DNA from: Branchiostoma floridae
Taxonomy: Eukaryota; Chordata; Leptocardii; Amphioxiformes; Branchiostomatidae
Assembly: GCF_000003815.2 (NCBI RefSeq)
Contig: NC_049986.1
Coordinates: 816,864-876,863 of the forward strand
Direction: 5' to 3'
Length of the DNA stretch: 60,000 nt
Shown here: positions 46,215 through 58,700 of the stretch, piece by piece
Layout: each line of letters opens with the position of its first letter
How positions within the stretch are numbered: the stretch's first letter is position 1
The notes under the pieces: model-generated
Database searches by the model: none
What the model was told of the DNA's origin: nothing
The model's input: the letters and a program-made list of their open reading frames with translations, nothing else
Made by a program: the position numbers and the translations under genes

Positions 46215-49200
46215 ATAATATTTTTAATATCGAAAGAAAGTTTTAAAAACAGATGGCTTCTCACAGAGTTAAAACCAAGGATGTTATATAACCTGCTTGG
46301 TAAAACAGATAGACTGAGAGGGAAAGTTGTACATAAAACAGGTAAAGAGGTGGAAATTGTGGACAAGTTGTGGAGACGTGCCTACCTTGTGTAGATGTCA
46401 CTGAGGATGATTTGTTGGGTACTAGGTATGTGGCAACTCAAAAAGAATTTTAAACTCTGGATGGACCGGTTTGGTCACATTAGTATGCAAATTTGTTCGT
46501 ACGAACTGTCAGTTGTCTAGATGTAACATGCAATTTTCTCTGTCACTTTTTTCTTGTAATTTTTAGTTTAGTAATGTAGAGTAGTTTAGAGTTAGTAATG
46601 TGAAGATGTGCACAGGGCACAGGTAATCTTGTTGGGTCAGGTATGGTCTTATGAAATGTTTTACAAATACTCTGGAAGCAGGACGGAACCTATCAAGAAA
46701 ATCACAAAGCCACGCAAATCATGTACTAAATACCATATGTTCAAATGAATTTTCTTTCAAAACAAATCAGAATGAGAAGAAATATATGATCGACCCCCTT
46801 GATAATACAATTTAACGATTCTCTTACACTACTGTTTCGTATTTTGTATAAGAGTTTTCAGCCTCTGTGCTGCTCCGTCTACGGTGTACTGGCCCTGTTT
46901 TATCGCCGTGACTACCTTAGATACAGGAATGCCACTTTTCGTCATCACTGCGATCAGGTCTACTCCAGGGAAACGCTTCTTTAAATCGTTCAGGATTTGA
47001 TCAGACTTTCTTTGTGTCCCCTTCGCTTTCGTAGCTGTGGTAACAGTGTTTTCTTTGTTTTCCTTGTACTTCTGAAACCTTGCTTCGTTTGCAAGCATCT
47101 TGTCCTTGCCATACGCGTGAGCGCGGTGGCAGATTTTATTATCCCATTGCAGGCGTTCCTTTTTCAGATCCTCGCAGAACTCAGGTTTAATTTCCACCGG
47201 TCCGTTCCACTTGGATCCTGGAAAAGTTTTCATCTTCTTAGGTTTTCCTGCACAGTAGCTGTTGACGTTGTGGTTTAACTGTTGAAAAGCTTCCAGCTCG
47301 TCTTGAAAGTCCGGCCATGCTGCCTGTATCTTACTCCACAGACTTCTGTTGAAATGATCGTACAGCTGATAGTCGACCCAGCTGATGTTCCGGTGGTTCT
47401 GGAGTTGTTGTTCGGTGTACATCGACAGTGGCTTAGAGTACCTGAAAACACAACCATGAAATTAAGAAAATAACAACACACTACACACCAGATTTTATAA
47501 TTATGAGAGGTAAGCACAGCATCATGTAGAATTGGATTTGAAATGATTTAGGCCATATAAAAAAAAAAAAAAAACTTATCACTATTTTAAGCATACTCTA
47601 CTTTTTAGTAGAGGAAAAACCTTCTTCGCTAAGAAATCGAATTTTTAAATCCTAACATGGCAAGTAGACGATGCCCCCTTACTCTGGAGAGCAGATCCCC
47701 TGGCAGATATATGAAATTCAAATTAGTCAGGGATGCTATTGGGTCACATGTGACTATTTTGGGGAAAAGGCACATGCTATATTTATCAAATTAAGTCATG
47801 GTAGCCTTACAAGGAAAGCAAATAAGTGATACAGACACTGTAGCATATTGTTGGATAACTGCGTAACATCACAACCTCATATAAGTACACGTAGTTCTAT
47901 AGATTTTATATAACTGGGCATCATATAAAGGTACGGTCTAAGGTATATTGTCGTGTAACCCCCTCACGTTTGTTCATTCCTGGGCTGTCTGTCGTACAGA
48001 ATGTTGTAGAACGACCAACACATCAGGCGTCGGAGTAAGACTAGCGACGCGTCGAAGTACTCCAGGATGAGGATCAGGGGAAAGTCACTGTCGAGCTGGG
48101 AGATGAACTTTCTCACTTCTTCTCTGTCTTGGTTGAAGCGTTCCTTCCACCCTAAAGGAAACACGTTGTGAACAGTAATTATTTAATTACGAGAGATAAT
48201 TGTAGAATAACTGTGTTGGTTCCCTATATCAGAAAATATTACTCTAAGAGAAAAGACTATGACTAGTATGTGTAAATACATGTACTCCGATGTAACCAAT
48301 TGATACGTTACCATCTAGATTAGGCTCCCAGAAAGGAAGAGAAATAGTGGGCTTCCCATTGCAACACATTGTGAAGCCATAAGAAATACTTACTTCATAA
48401 CACTGTAACAGTGGGGTTCAAGCGCTGCCAAGCTGACCACGCCAACGGCTCTAGAGCTTTTGGTGTTGTGGTTTGCACGTTAGATTTGTAATCTGCCGCC
48501 CCGGGTTCGATCCCGGGTGTCGGCATGTTTTTTCTTTCTGTTCTTACTCGCCCCTCTGAATTCTTACAACACATATATATATATATATATATATACCTAC
48601 TTTTCAAACGTGAAAATATGTAGTACATTGAGGGTATATCAACACCTACCTAAGACATAAGATTGAAGGTTTTTGGTCATTGATGCCGGTTTCTTCTTCG
48701 CCTTTTTCGAACCCTCATACAGCCAGGGGTTGTCCAGATATTTGCCCAAAGGGTTTTTTTCGGTCAGCAAGGCAAACCTTCTGTCCCTAAAGAATGTAGC
48801 GATGAAATAACGTTTTCATTAAATGAATACGTATAGTCAGGCAGTAGCATGGACGGTTGAAAGTCCAATGTTGGACGATTGAACCAAAATAAGATACAAA
48901 CTGAAATAAGACTTTGAAAAAAACGAAACCTAAAAATAAAAGGAATTGAGGAAAATGAAAAAGAAAAAGAAAATAAATGAAAATGAAGGACATTAAAAAT
49001 AATAACTCAAGATGATTACATAAATCGCAAATAAAATGGATTGTAAAATTTTATAGAATTAGATCAACTGAAGATCAATGAACCCTAATATGTTTAAAGG
49101 GTTTGTCTTTAGACTTAAGACAGTTCTGACTGTCCATCATATTTAGCAGTCCAGCCAATGATATCGCAGCAATTAGCTATTGGACCAATCACCGAAGAGA

Positions 49201-52200
49201 TCTCCATTATGTCTTTATGTTGCATTTTTGCGTGTTGACGGATGTGAGGAGGGTCATGGGGTGGGTCTACAGAGAGAACACATTGTCAGCTGATACATAC
49301 CTGCGGAAGTAGAAGAAACACGACTTGAGATGACTGAGCGGTTCCCGGAGAATGGCGATGAACTGTGTATCCGGCGCCATGAGCTTGTGAAACTTGACCC
49401 TGTCGTACACAGTGTGATGTACCAGTATGTTGTACTCATCCACGTTCTGCTTCATCAGTATTTTGTTGGTCATGCCTTCCGGGAATCCTAAGTTTACACT
49501 GGGACATTTCCTGGAATTCAAAAATTCAGTGGATTAGTCTCGAAGCAGATGTGGGGTAGAAAATCGTGACGTTTTCTATGCGCTGTTGAGCATGAGGGTA
49601 GAGTACTGTAAGCAAAAACATCAGATGAAAAAATGTTGTGATTTTCTATACCCAACGCTTGCTTGGAGATAATAAAATCTTGATGTAACAGTGTAGTGTA
49701 GAGTTTCCCATTTTTCATAAGTTGGTCAGTGTTACGTGAAGATGAGAAAAATGTACCAAACATCCAAACGATATGCATGTACAAGAATTGGAAGTTTGTT
49801 GTAGTACCAAGGAATGGCACCAGAGGGCCTAAAATCTATTCTTCTATAGGTCAAGACTTCATCGCATACCAAATTTCAGAACATAAACTGTAGATGCAGA
49901 AATGTTCGCGGTGGATTAATGTTCGCGGTTTTCGCGGTGACCACTTCACCGCGAATTTAAAACCACCGCGAACATTTTTCTATTATGATATTAGATTGCA
50001 GTCTATGGTGTTACCGCGAACTTAAATCCACCGCGAAAAGTCGTTTTTCCCGCTACCGCGAAATTAAATCCCCGCGAACTTAAAAACATTTACAGTAGCT
50101 TCTTATGCTACTAAGCCACAAACATACAACAGATACTGTCATACTACTTAAACCATATTGGCAAAAGGGAGAAAAAAAGAGAGAAACTACAGTAGAAGTA
50201 GAACGACTGAAGCGAAAGGATGAAGTTAGTCCTCACTTAGGCAGCACGAAGTTCAGTCCTTGTTCGTAGCCGAACCTCTGCAGAATACAGGCTGTGGTGT
50301 GAGACCCTGCCTTGTGCACCTGGACAGAAATGCACTGTGAGACGTTTTGAGAGACCACTCAAGGGACTCTCAGAATGGCAACGTCAAATGTAAATTCACA
50401 AGTAGTGGTGCGTACCTAAAGCCCGGACTTGGAATTGGACCTAAAAATGTTTAGGTCCAAGTCCAAAAAAAACCCCTAAATGTCCGGACTCAAGTCCGGA
50501 CTTGCAAAAAGCTATCTGTCACTTACATTCCCTTTTCTTGTTCGAAATCATCTAAAACCTTCTATAGACAGTGAAATTTGCACTGGAAAAAGACAAAAAA
50601 ACATTTCGTGTTTACACTGGTTGTATATAATTTGCATGTATTTTTCACATTGCATTTCAGTTCATGCTGACATGCAATTTTATATGCACCTTCCCCCTCC
50701 TCCTCAAAAAAGAAAACTTTCTAGCGCACATAATACGCAATGATGGGTTCAGGTCCGGACTTAAAGTCTGGACCTGAACCTGGTCTGCTGGACTTGAATC
50801 CGGACCTGAACCTGAATTTGAGTTTAGGTACGCACCACTATTCACAAGTAAGTACATGTAATTTAAATTCAAGTCCGAGTATCTCACCTTCATAAATGCA
50901 ATACTTTTCTTCATCTTGCACTGTGGATTGAAACCATTGGTGCCGCCATGTGCATTTAAGACACGGTTTTCGATGTCCTTTTCAGTATGGATGTTTTCAA
51001 CTGCGGCTTCGTTGATTACGGCATCGTCTCTCCATTCTTTTGTGACTCTACAGGATACACATAGGCTGGTATTGTGAGATATGGTTGAGACCTAGAATTT
51101 GCAAACTCAGTTGGGAATAGAACAAACGTTGTCAATAGTGTAGCAAGTATCGAAATCTATAACGCTACAAAATAAGATAAAGGGAGATATTTGTTTGATT
51201 CACCCATGAAATTGCGAAAGATTTCAGCGGAAAAATATCTGTTGTAAGGATATAAAAAAATATTTACATGTATTTTAATGGGCAGAGGAAATATTTCGTA
51301 GATTACTAGTATTTCGTATGACAAAAATGGGATACATGTACTCAATTTTGTTACAGGAAACTAGGCATAGTATTGCACCGGTACAATTTGATATGACTAG
51401 AGTTGTGTACCTAAATATATGTACAGGTACGTAGACGGGTTTAGGAACTGACCAGGACCTATATCAAGTACATGTATATGTATCTTTTTTTAGTGATATA
51501 TTGTCATCGCTGTATGGGGAATTACATATTTGAAGCTGAAAAAAGTTTCAGTTTTAACTGTCAGATTATCACAATTGTCATCGTTGTCATTTGGGACATA
51601 CGTATCTGTAGTCTTAAAAAGCACACTAGCTTTAGTTTGTTAATACCCCTGTCACATTTGGCGAAAACCGATCGGACGACGATTCTACGGCAATCGCCCG
51701 AGCCTCGCTTATAATAATAACTTTATTACACAACAATTTTACAAGATAAAAAGTATTGCTTATATGTGACAGGGGCGGTTTTCAGCTGAAAAAGACACGC
51801 AACCCTCTAGGTATATGTGTTTAGGTCTGGACTTGTACCTAAACAATTTATAGGTATAGGTCTGGGTGTTTCGGTACACAGCCCTAGACATAACCATCAC
51901 CTGGCATCTGAATCGTCTTGTATCGCATCCGCCGCGCGAAGATTTGTGTCTGCAGAAGACGATCTCGTCGTTCCTTGTCGACTTATCTGTAACATAATTT
52001 TTTTTTAACCTTAATTAAGTTGAAAATTAGGAATTCCTTCTTTAGGCCACAGCAAGTAAATTTAATGGATGACATCCTCTGCAGACATGCAAAAATAGTG
52101 AGATAGGGCGAAAAAAACACAAGATTGGGTAAAAAAAAAACAAGATGGCTAAATTTTCAAAATAGACACCATAAATGTTGTAAGAAGAGTAAAAGTGACA

Positions 52201-52790
52201 AAACATGGTAGTACTGACGACAAATCATTCAATCCTGTATTATAGAAGTGAACTAGTGTAGTAGACTGGTATCACTTACCAAGTTGGCAACTTCACTTAT
52301 GACTTCCATAGTGGTGCCACTTTTCCAACTATCCAGCTGGTTCACTTCTATAACTACAATCATGGCTACCTCGCTAATGTCACTTCTACAAGTACAATCA
52401 TTAGGCTACAACACAACATACTTTCCCATTTTGGTACTTTCTTGTCATTTTCACCATCTCCGAAGAAGAAAAATAATTCTTGTTTTTTTTCTGAAATCAG
52501 GTAAAAATTAATGAGCGCGCGGATGTCATCCATAAAATTTATTTGCTGTGGCCTTATAAAACAAATTATTACTGTACCGCCACCAACGTCATTTGTGTCT
52601 TGCAGTTTCATTTTTTTCTCTTTCAAGTTTGTGTGGAGCAATGGAAATTGTTTCGTGGATGAATGTAAAAAAGTGAAAGTTTGCTTACTCCAAGATTGTG
52701 ATACAGTAGAACGAAGACGCTGGTAAGGATGAGGAGAGTCGTCGAAGCTGTTCCTATCTTCCTCTTACATGGAAAATTCCACATGACCAT
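45094..52790 (-). CDS. GAL3ST-like sulfotransferase, copy 3 (intact, two alternative last exons)
   Basis: Exons, high to low: A 52689-52790, A2 51901-51986, B 50888-51047, C 50237-50319, D 49301-49510, E 48650-48786, F 47968-48151, then either G-proximal 46829-47441 or G-distal 45094-45706. Phases join throughout, giving about 524 residues with either last exon. 5'-PAPS loop VHKAGSHTTACIL, 3' site ILREPLSHLKSCF, exon F EYFDASLVLLRRLMCW, exon G LYDHFNRSLWSKI. Copy 3 is closest to copy 2 in exons and introns but keeps the ancestral His in the PAPS loop. The anchor exon reads MVMWNFPCKRKIGTAST followed by a hydrophobic stretch. A hAT element sits in intron B-C and a TIR element in intron A-A2; both are absent from copy 2. 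Confidence 0.93.
46229..47956. repeat. Tandem segmental duplication, unit 2
   Basis: Near-identical partner of 44495-46214, with scattered substitutions and a longer A run at about 47562-47574. It carries the proximal terminal exon. The junction between units is a short AT-rich stretch (46215-46228). Confidence 0.85.
46829..47441 (-). CDS. GAL3ST copy 3, proximal terminal exon
   Basis: Complete last exon: acceptor TTTCAG|G, one base finishing the split codon, then YSKPLSMYTEQQLQN onward to the stop, 203 residues. It differs from the distal version at four positions. The notable one is Trp for Gly in QAAWPDFQ, just after LWSKI; the others are H-N-V for H-D-V, P-E-F for P-Q-F and N-T-V for N-S-V. 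It is the first last exon met by the transcript. Its downstream hexamer is degraded (AACATA where copy 2 has AATAAA), so it may end transcripts poorly. Confidence 0.85.
48405..48560 (+). mobile_element. tRNA-derived SINE in intron E-F of GAL3ST copy 3
   Basis: Orthologous to 33793-33945. The B box is canonical here (GGTTCGATCCC) inside a perfect T-arm CCCGGGTTCGATCCCGGG. An (AT)n run follows at 48571-48594. Confidence 0.7.
49888..50095. mobile_element. Sibling MITE, intron C-D of GAL3ST copy 3, inverted
   Basis: Same ACCGCGAACATTT interior and CTGTARATGC / ATTTACAG ends as 28066-28261, in the opposite orientation. Confidence 0.8.
50403..50840. mobile_element. hAT-type non-autonomous element, intron B-C of GAL3ST copy 3
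   Basis: TIR TAGTGGTGCGTACCTAAA and its complement, with a perfect 8 bp duplication TTCACAAG at 50395-50402 and 50841-50848. Copy 2 has the empty site at about 36107-36122 (TTCACAAGTAAG). The interior is made of repeated GTCCGGACTT / AAGTCCGGAC motifs. Confidence 0.92.
51713..51775 (-). mobile_element. LINE 3' tail in intron A2-B of GAL3ST copy 3
   Basis: Orthologous position to 36907-36970. The TTTATTACACAACAATTTTA version has drifted from the copy 2 sequence. Confidence 0.6.
52044..52554. mobile_element. TIR element, intron A-A2 of GAL3ST copy 3
   Basis: Ends AGGCCACAGCAAGTAAATTT / the near-complement AAATTTATTTGCTGTGGCCT, 511 bases. Copy 2 shows the empty site at 37751 (CCTTCTTTGTAAAAC). 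Confidence 0.85.
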
Positions 52791-53110
52791 CTGTAAGGAT
52801 ATCTTTCAGTTAAAACCACAACAGAAATATTTTAAAAAGACAAAACTGTGTCACTGTATTATATCAGCAGTATGTTGTACCTTTTTTCTCCAAGCAGAGG
52901 TTGGTGGGGAAAATCGTAGCCTTTTTCTTCAGTTATCCCCTAAGGGGGGTGGGGTGCTAAAAAGACATCACAAAAGCACGGTTACCACCCCACCCCCACC
53001 CCCACCCCTATCAACCTCTGCTTGGAGAATAGCTCCTTATACAATCAAGTCAAAACAAATCTATATAGTAGTGTATTGTCAACAGTATAAATGCCAGAGA
53101 AGATGCCGAC

Positions 53111-53146
53111 CTCCCTCCGCGGTGCTTGAGTGGCTATAATACGCAT
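53111..53146 (-). CDS. Candidate first coding exon of GAL3ST copy 3
   Basis: Reads MRIIATQAPRRE and ends GAG|GTCGGC in phase 0, so it would join exon A (ATG at 52790) in frame. It is homologous to 38362-38397 upstream of copy 2. In copy 1 the matching ATG runs into TAA after six codons. Confidence 0.45.
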
Positions 53147-53818
53147 GTCGGACGATCACACAATACGCTGCACAAACTCGCACCTAATACGCTTGCCTTG
53201 CGGAACGTCTGGGTTGTGCACCATTTCTATAAAACAGGAAATTTTATCAGTTAAAACATATGAGAATTGCTTACAGTCTCGAGACACACAGGTCCTGTAG
53301 AGTGTGTTTTCAGCCACTGCCAGGGAAAATGTCTACGTACGTATACCGATTTCGGCACATCATTAGGTTGATCAAGGCTGCTTGAGTGGATGGACCGGTC
53401 TTACAAGGCTTGTGAATTGCGCATGACACATGCACCGTGTATTTACGTGCGTAAGCCAGCTCTACTGTGACAGGCAACAATGTGTCTTTTTTGTGTTGTG
53501 CTGTTTTGTGACATGTATTGTCATATCTACTTTAGACTGTGTCCTAATGTGGTGCCCTGTCATGTCTTGGCTTGTCGTAGGGCTCGCTTTTGTCGCTACG
53601 TTTTTTGAAACGCCCGGGGCCACCAGAGACAACTCTCACCAAGGTCTCATATAACGTCCTTGCTCTCACCCAGGACAAATAATCAGGGCAAATTGGCATC
53701 TGCCATAACACCAGTCGGCACCATACTGACTCAGCACGCAAATTATGTATTTTCGGCTCGAAGAATGATAATTTTATCGATCAATATTGATAAGGGATTA
53801 GTCGTCCCAGGCCACGGA

Positions 53819-54019
53819 TAAAGCCCCCTTTACAAATCAAGAATTTAGCTCGGCCGAGTTCTCAGCGAGCTCTAAATTACGAGGAGGCATGACTCGGATG
53901 CCTACGAACAAATGGAAGAGTTTCTTCGTCGGCATCAGGGTCATGCCTCCTCGTAATTTAGAGATCGCTGACAACTCGGCCGAGCTAAATTCTTGATTTG
54001 TAAAGGCTAGGGGGCTTTA
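53819..54019. mobile_element. Foldback MITE upstream of GAL3ST copy 3
   Basis: Arms of about 75 bases starting TAAAGCCCCCTTTACAAATC and ending GGGGGCTTTA, 201 bases. The homologous flank at about 44030-44050 lacks it. Confidence 0.85.
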
Positions 54020-54182
54020 GGACACACGCACTTTGATGCTCTTACACTCATATACACACAAACGCACACGCACGTACGCATGCACAGACACACATACACA
54101 CACGATGTCATACAGAATAAGTGTACACACTTCTAAATATAGGTACTACGTGGTTAATCTCCAAGCAAATCCTATGGTAGCA

Positions 54183-54302
54183 TAAGATAGTATCAAAAGC
54201 TGGCAAATGAGTGAAGCCAGCCTAGTAGTGTGTATGGCTACGGGTAGCATACAGACTCATAGGCCGGCTTCACTCCTCTGCCAGCTTTTGATACTATCTT
54301 AT
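54183..54302. repeat. 120 bp near-palindrome, upstream flank of copy 3
   Basis: Arms TAAGATAGTATCAAAAGCTG and its exact complement; orthologous to 44225-44342. Confidence 0.8.
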
Positions 54303-55033
54303 ACTGTGGGATCTGCTTGGGGATTACTGCGTGATGACCACCTGGGTCTCGCTAACTGAAATTGTAGCACCACAAGTTGGCAAACACAAATGACAAACCT
54401 CCACCAGTCTTTCAAAGTCATAAGTCGTGTTACGCTGGATAACCAATGACGCTTATCAAAAGAAAGTTTTAAAAACAGATGGTTTCTCACAGAGTTACGT
54501 CGATGGCCAAGGATACGTCGATGTAGGTTAGACATCCAGGTAATAGGATACACCAAAAAGTAGTAACTCAAGCAACTGGATATGGTTTTGGAAACGGTCA
54601 GACGTTTCAACTGCTATCCCACAGTTTTTTCCGTCAGTGAAACTGAAGTGATCTGAAAGAAACAGGTCTTTTATACCTTAACTATGAATGAAGACAATTT
54701 CCACTTACCAAATATCATTACGATCCATGCAGAAGTTGACCACAAATATCCGAAAACACAAACACACAGACACACACACACACATACAAAGGGGTACACA
54801 CACAGACACCCCCCAAACCATATGTCAACTTTTCATGAAAGGTCCATGGTTGTATTACCTTGTATACTCTATCGACCCCAAGGGCCACGGACCGAACTAC
54901 TTTCTCTCGCGGAAGGACAGAAAAACTAGTACGTAGAACTCTCGACGTGGCGAAGCGACCCCGGTTTCCCACACCAGTTTTCCATCTTCCACTGGACCTA
55001 AGCTGGACACCCCCCCCCCCTTTCTGAGGAAAA

Positions 55034-55108
55034 ATGCCAACGAGCCACGAAGACATGAAGACGCCGGACAATACTGTGCCCACTGCTTCTTCCTTTGGAA
55101 ATTGGAGG
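55034..55108 (+). CDS. Candidate first coding exon of GAL3ST copy 4
   Basis: Opens with ATG and reads MPTSHEDMKTPDNTVPTASS, then FGNWR, ending AGG|GTAGGT in phase 0. Joining it to the exon A acceptor (TTACAG|GTG at 55739) keeps the frame (FGNWR-VATLNFP). It would supply the missing start. No clear homology to the 12-codon upstream exons of copies 2 and 3, so this is inference from frame and splice sites. Confidence 0.35.
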
Positions 55109-55738
55109 GTAGGTTTGCTAGTAAGAATACCAACCGAGAGTAGTCTTAATGGAGTTTATTTTATTTGCACTCGGTACAAAATTGAGTGTCCATATTTTCG
55201 TACACATTTTCGCTGTGCTGTACTGTTTCAGACAGGGCACGGTTCTAGGTTCTGCTTTGTTTGCAGTTTTCGTGTTCTGAGATTCCGCCAGATTTTTCAG
55301 CACGACGAGTTCGAGTGCGCTCGAAATATTTTCGTCCCACTTTGTTCATTTTCTTTGTCCTCCTTTGTGATCAGCAACACCGGTACGCAGGTGCTCTCAA
55401 CACATGGGCATATTTGTGAACCCGTTGATTAACCACATTAAAACTTTATTTTCTATAATAAATTTTTTAGCTTTTCATAGAAGTCACAGTAATCATAATT
55501 TGAATCATCCGTGGCAGCACATGTATGGTTTGTATTAGTTATATTGTAGATGACTAACTGCTTCTTTAACTTGAATTTAATAATATTGTATACTTATTGG
55601 CGAGAGTGAGCGGTGATTGCACCTGTACCTCTCACGCCATCTATAAGTATGGTAAATATGATAAGCAAATAAACAACACATAATTGGATTAGTTATCAGC
55701 ATGACCGTGTGTTTACTAGGCGTACACTTTTCTTACAG

Positions 55739-58700
55739 GTGGCCACGTTGAACTTTCCATGTAAGAAGAAGATAGGGACAGCATCAACGGGTCTCCTCAT
55801 CTCTGGCGTCTTGTTTCTACTCGTTCACAACATTGGAGTAAGCAAACTTTTGCTCTTTGATTTTCCTCTTATATCATCATTCCGGAAGTCACGAACAGCA
55901 GGAACATAATTGCAACAATAAGCCTTACGTGATTGTGACTGTTTATTTTTTTTCGAAGGAAGGATGTTTCAATTGTAAGTTGTTTTGATATGAGAAAATG
56001 TTTATTTCAGATAGTGCGACATGGAACTACGACAAGTTTGCCCTCTGTCGACACAAATATTCGCATGGTGGATACGGTACAAGACGACTTAGATCCAAGG
56101 TGATCATGTAGATAATGAAGTTGACGATTCTAAGTACACATGTGTAGCGAAAGCCCCTGACACTTAAAAAAAAACGTTGTAAATCCAGACAATGGTCAAT
56201 ACAAGACCTGTTAATAGGTTAGGGCATTCACCTTTGACATCAAACAATGCTTTTCGCTGTACTTAGAATCGTTAACCTCCTTATTGTGTAAAATGCAACC
56301 ATATGTATGGTTGCATTTCTTTGTTCAAATCAATAAACAAAATATCTTCCATCGCCCAGTTGTTCAAAATGCATGTCAAGGCTTTGTCACGCTAATTAAT
56401 GTTCATTACCATCTTCATATTTAGAAATTCACGGATGAAATTATAGCAAATTCTCCTGTCGAGCCTTGTTTTGGTGCATGACCCTGGACGACCCCGGAGA
56501 ATCAAAGATGGCTGCCGCATCTGGAAATGACTCTATTAGCATGTTAGTTATTGGATCAATCACCTACCTTATCTTGTTGTGTAGCATTATAGATGTAGAT
56601 GTGTCATCATTGACAATATCTCCCAACTGAGTGAGCAAATTTGAGGTTTCAAACCTATCTGTATCCTGTAGAGTCACAGAAGAAAAGACAGACGATGCCA
56701 TCATTAGCGAAACCGCAGTCAACAACTTCCATACTGAAAACAAGTACCTCGAACACCGTGTCTCAAATGCACATGGCGGTGTCAATGGTTCAAAGCCACA
56801 GTGCAAGATGAAGAAAAGTATTGCATTTCTAAAGGTGAGACAGATCGCGTATTTCAATTATTGAATAACAAATGAGTCAGTGTACACTTTTTGCTTGGTC
56901 CTCATTTATATTAGATGTCTATCAATCATGGTCACATTTATTCTTATACAAACAACGCATAACACCATAGCAACAATAATGCTATATAAATATATGCTAC
57001 AAAAAGACAAAGGTAAAGCTAGAATAACATAGCTTGAGAGACAATGGACCATGCGATTGTTTGGTCTACTGATATTGTACATTTCTGTCCAGGTGCACAA
57101 GGCAGGGTCTGAAACAACAACCTGTATTCTGCAGAGGTTCGGCTACGAACACAGACTCAACTTCGTACTGCCAAAGTGAGAACTAACTACTTCCTTTCGC
57201 TTCAAACCCTCTATTTTTCACTACCATTTCTCTCTTTTTTGTACAATGTTCTGTGTAAAAGATACAAAATGTATTTGCGTAACACTGGTCAACTTTGAAG
57301 TCTGGGAAACTCTTTTATTCGTTTTTGTTTTGATACGTTTTTGTCACACAATTTCAGGAAATGTGGCAGTGTAAACTTGGGGTTCCCGGGAGGCATGACA
57401 GACGACATACTGATGAAGCAGAACGTGGATGAGTACAACGTGCTGGTATATCACACTGTGTACGACAGGGTCAAGTTACACAAGCTCATGGCGCCGGATA
57501 CACAGTTCATCGCCATTCTCCGGGAACCGTTCAGTCATCTCAAGTCGTCTTTCTTCTACTTCCACATGTACGTGCCAGCTTACAGTGTATTCTCTCCATA
57601 TACCGACCCAATAACGCTACCCATATCCGTCATGACATGTAAGAATGTAAAAGAGGAATTATCATTTTAGTTTATCCCATTACTGTAAAAATCGATCGAT
57701 ACACAACTCCCCGACTTTGATGGTATAATACACTCCTGTATGTCTAAATTCTGCATATCTGGGTGTACTAGAGTTCTAATTTAAGCATACTGTTGTTTTT
57801 TTCTCGGATTTATGTAGCTTGGTTGATGACTGTTCATGGAGTTTCTGTCTGAACAGGTTACAGGTTGTTTCGCAACAATGTCTGTTCGCAAACGTCAGTT
57901 CGCAAGTCGTTTCGCAACAAGGCTGTCAGGTCAATGCGGCCCCATGGTCCATGCCGCCGGGGTTGTTTTTCACACCCGTTAAGGTTTTTATGCGATATGA
58001 TTATGTTAGGAATACAATTTCTAATACTACCAGGCTATCAAAATTAAAAATGTTTAAATGTTGCGAAACGAATTGTACCTTGTTGCGAAACGACTTGTAC
58101 CTTGTTGCGAAGCTACTTGCCTGGTTGCGAACTGACGTTTGCGAAACAGCCTGTTACTCTGAACACAGTGTTTTTTTTACCATGTTTCGTTGCCGCATCT
58201 TCAGGGACGCCCAGATGGGTCTAGCGGCCGAGGAGAACCCACTGGACAAATATCTCGACAATCCATGGCTTTATGAGACATCGCCAAACTTAAGAGCGTT
58301 CAAGATGCAAAAGAGGTCGATGACCAAGAACCTGCAGTCTTATGTTTTAGGTAGGTTTGAATTCATCGTTACTGTTGTAGATAACCAAGCACAAAGTGCA
58401 ATTCAGCAGAAACTTGTAACTAAAAGGAATACCCTATAAAGGAAGGTATATATTGATCAGTACTTTCTCTGGGAAAGCAATGATTTAGGAGTTTCCTTAG
58501 TTGGAAAATGTTGCAGCAGATAGTACTTGTAGTAGTGGTATCCATTATTTGATTATACTAGTGCTGCTGGGATCCCTGATACAGGGTAGACTCCGTTGCA
58601 GTCTTCAGAACGCGATTTTCAACGTTGGCTGGGTTCTCCTGTGCCGGGAAAGGGAGTTTGCTGTGAGAGGGAGTTTGCCGTGATAACGGGGGAAAGTCGT

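Larger units (their letters stand above)
52791..55738. other. Divergent intergenic region between GAL3ST copies 3 and 4
   Basis: About 2.9 kb between two head-to-head genes. From the copy 3 side it holds the conserved 5' block, a flank shared with copies 1 and 2 (TGTCATATCTACTTTAGAC, ACGCCCGGGGCCACCAGAG), an inverted-repeat element (53819-54019), a CA-rich run, a 120 bp palindrome and a CA-rich repeat end (54690-54860). The copy 4 candidate exon at 55034 follows. A C run sits at 55011-55020. Confidence 0.6.
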
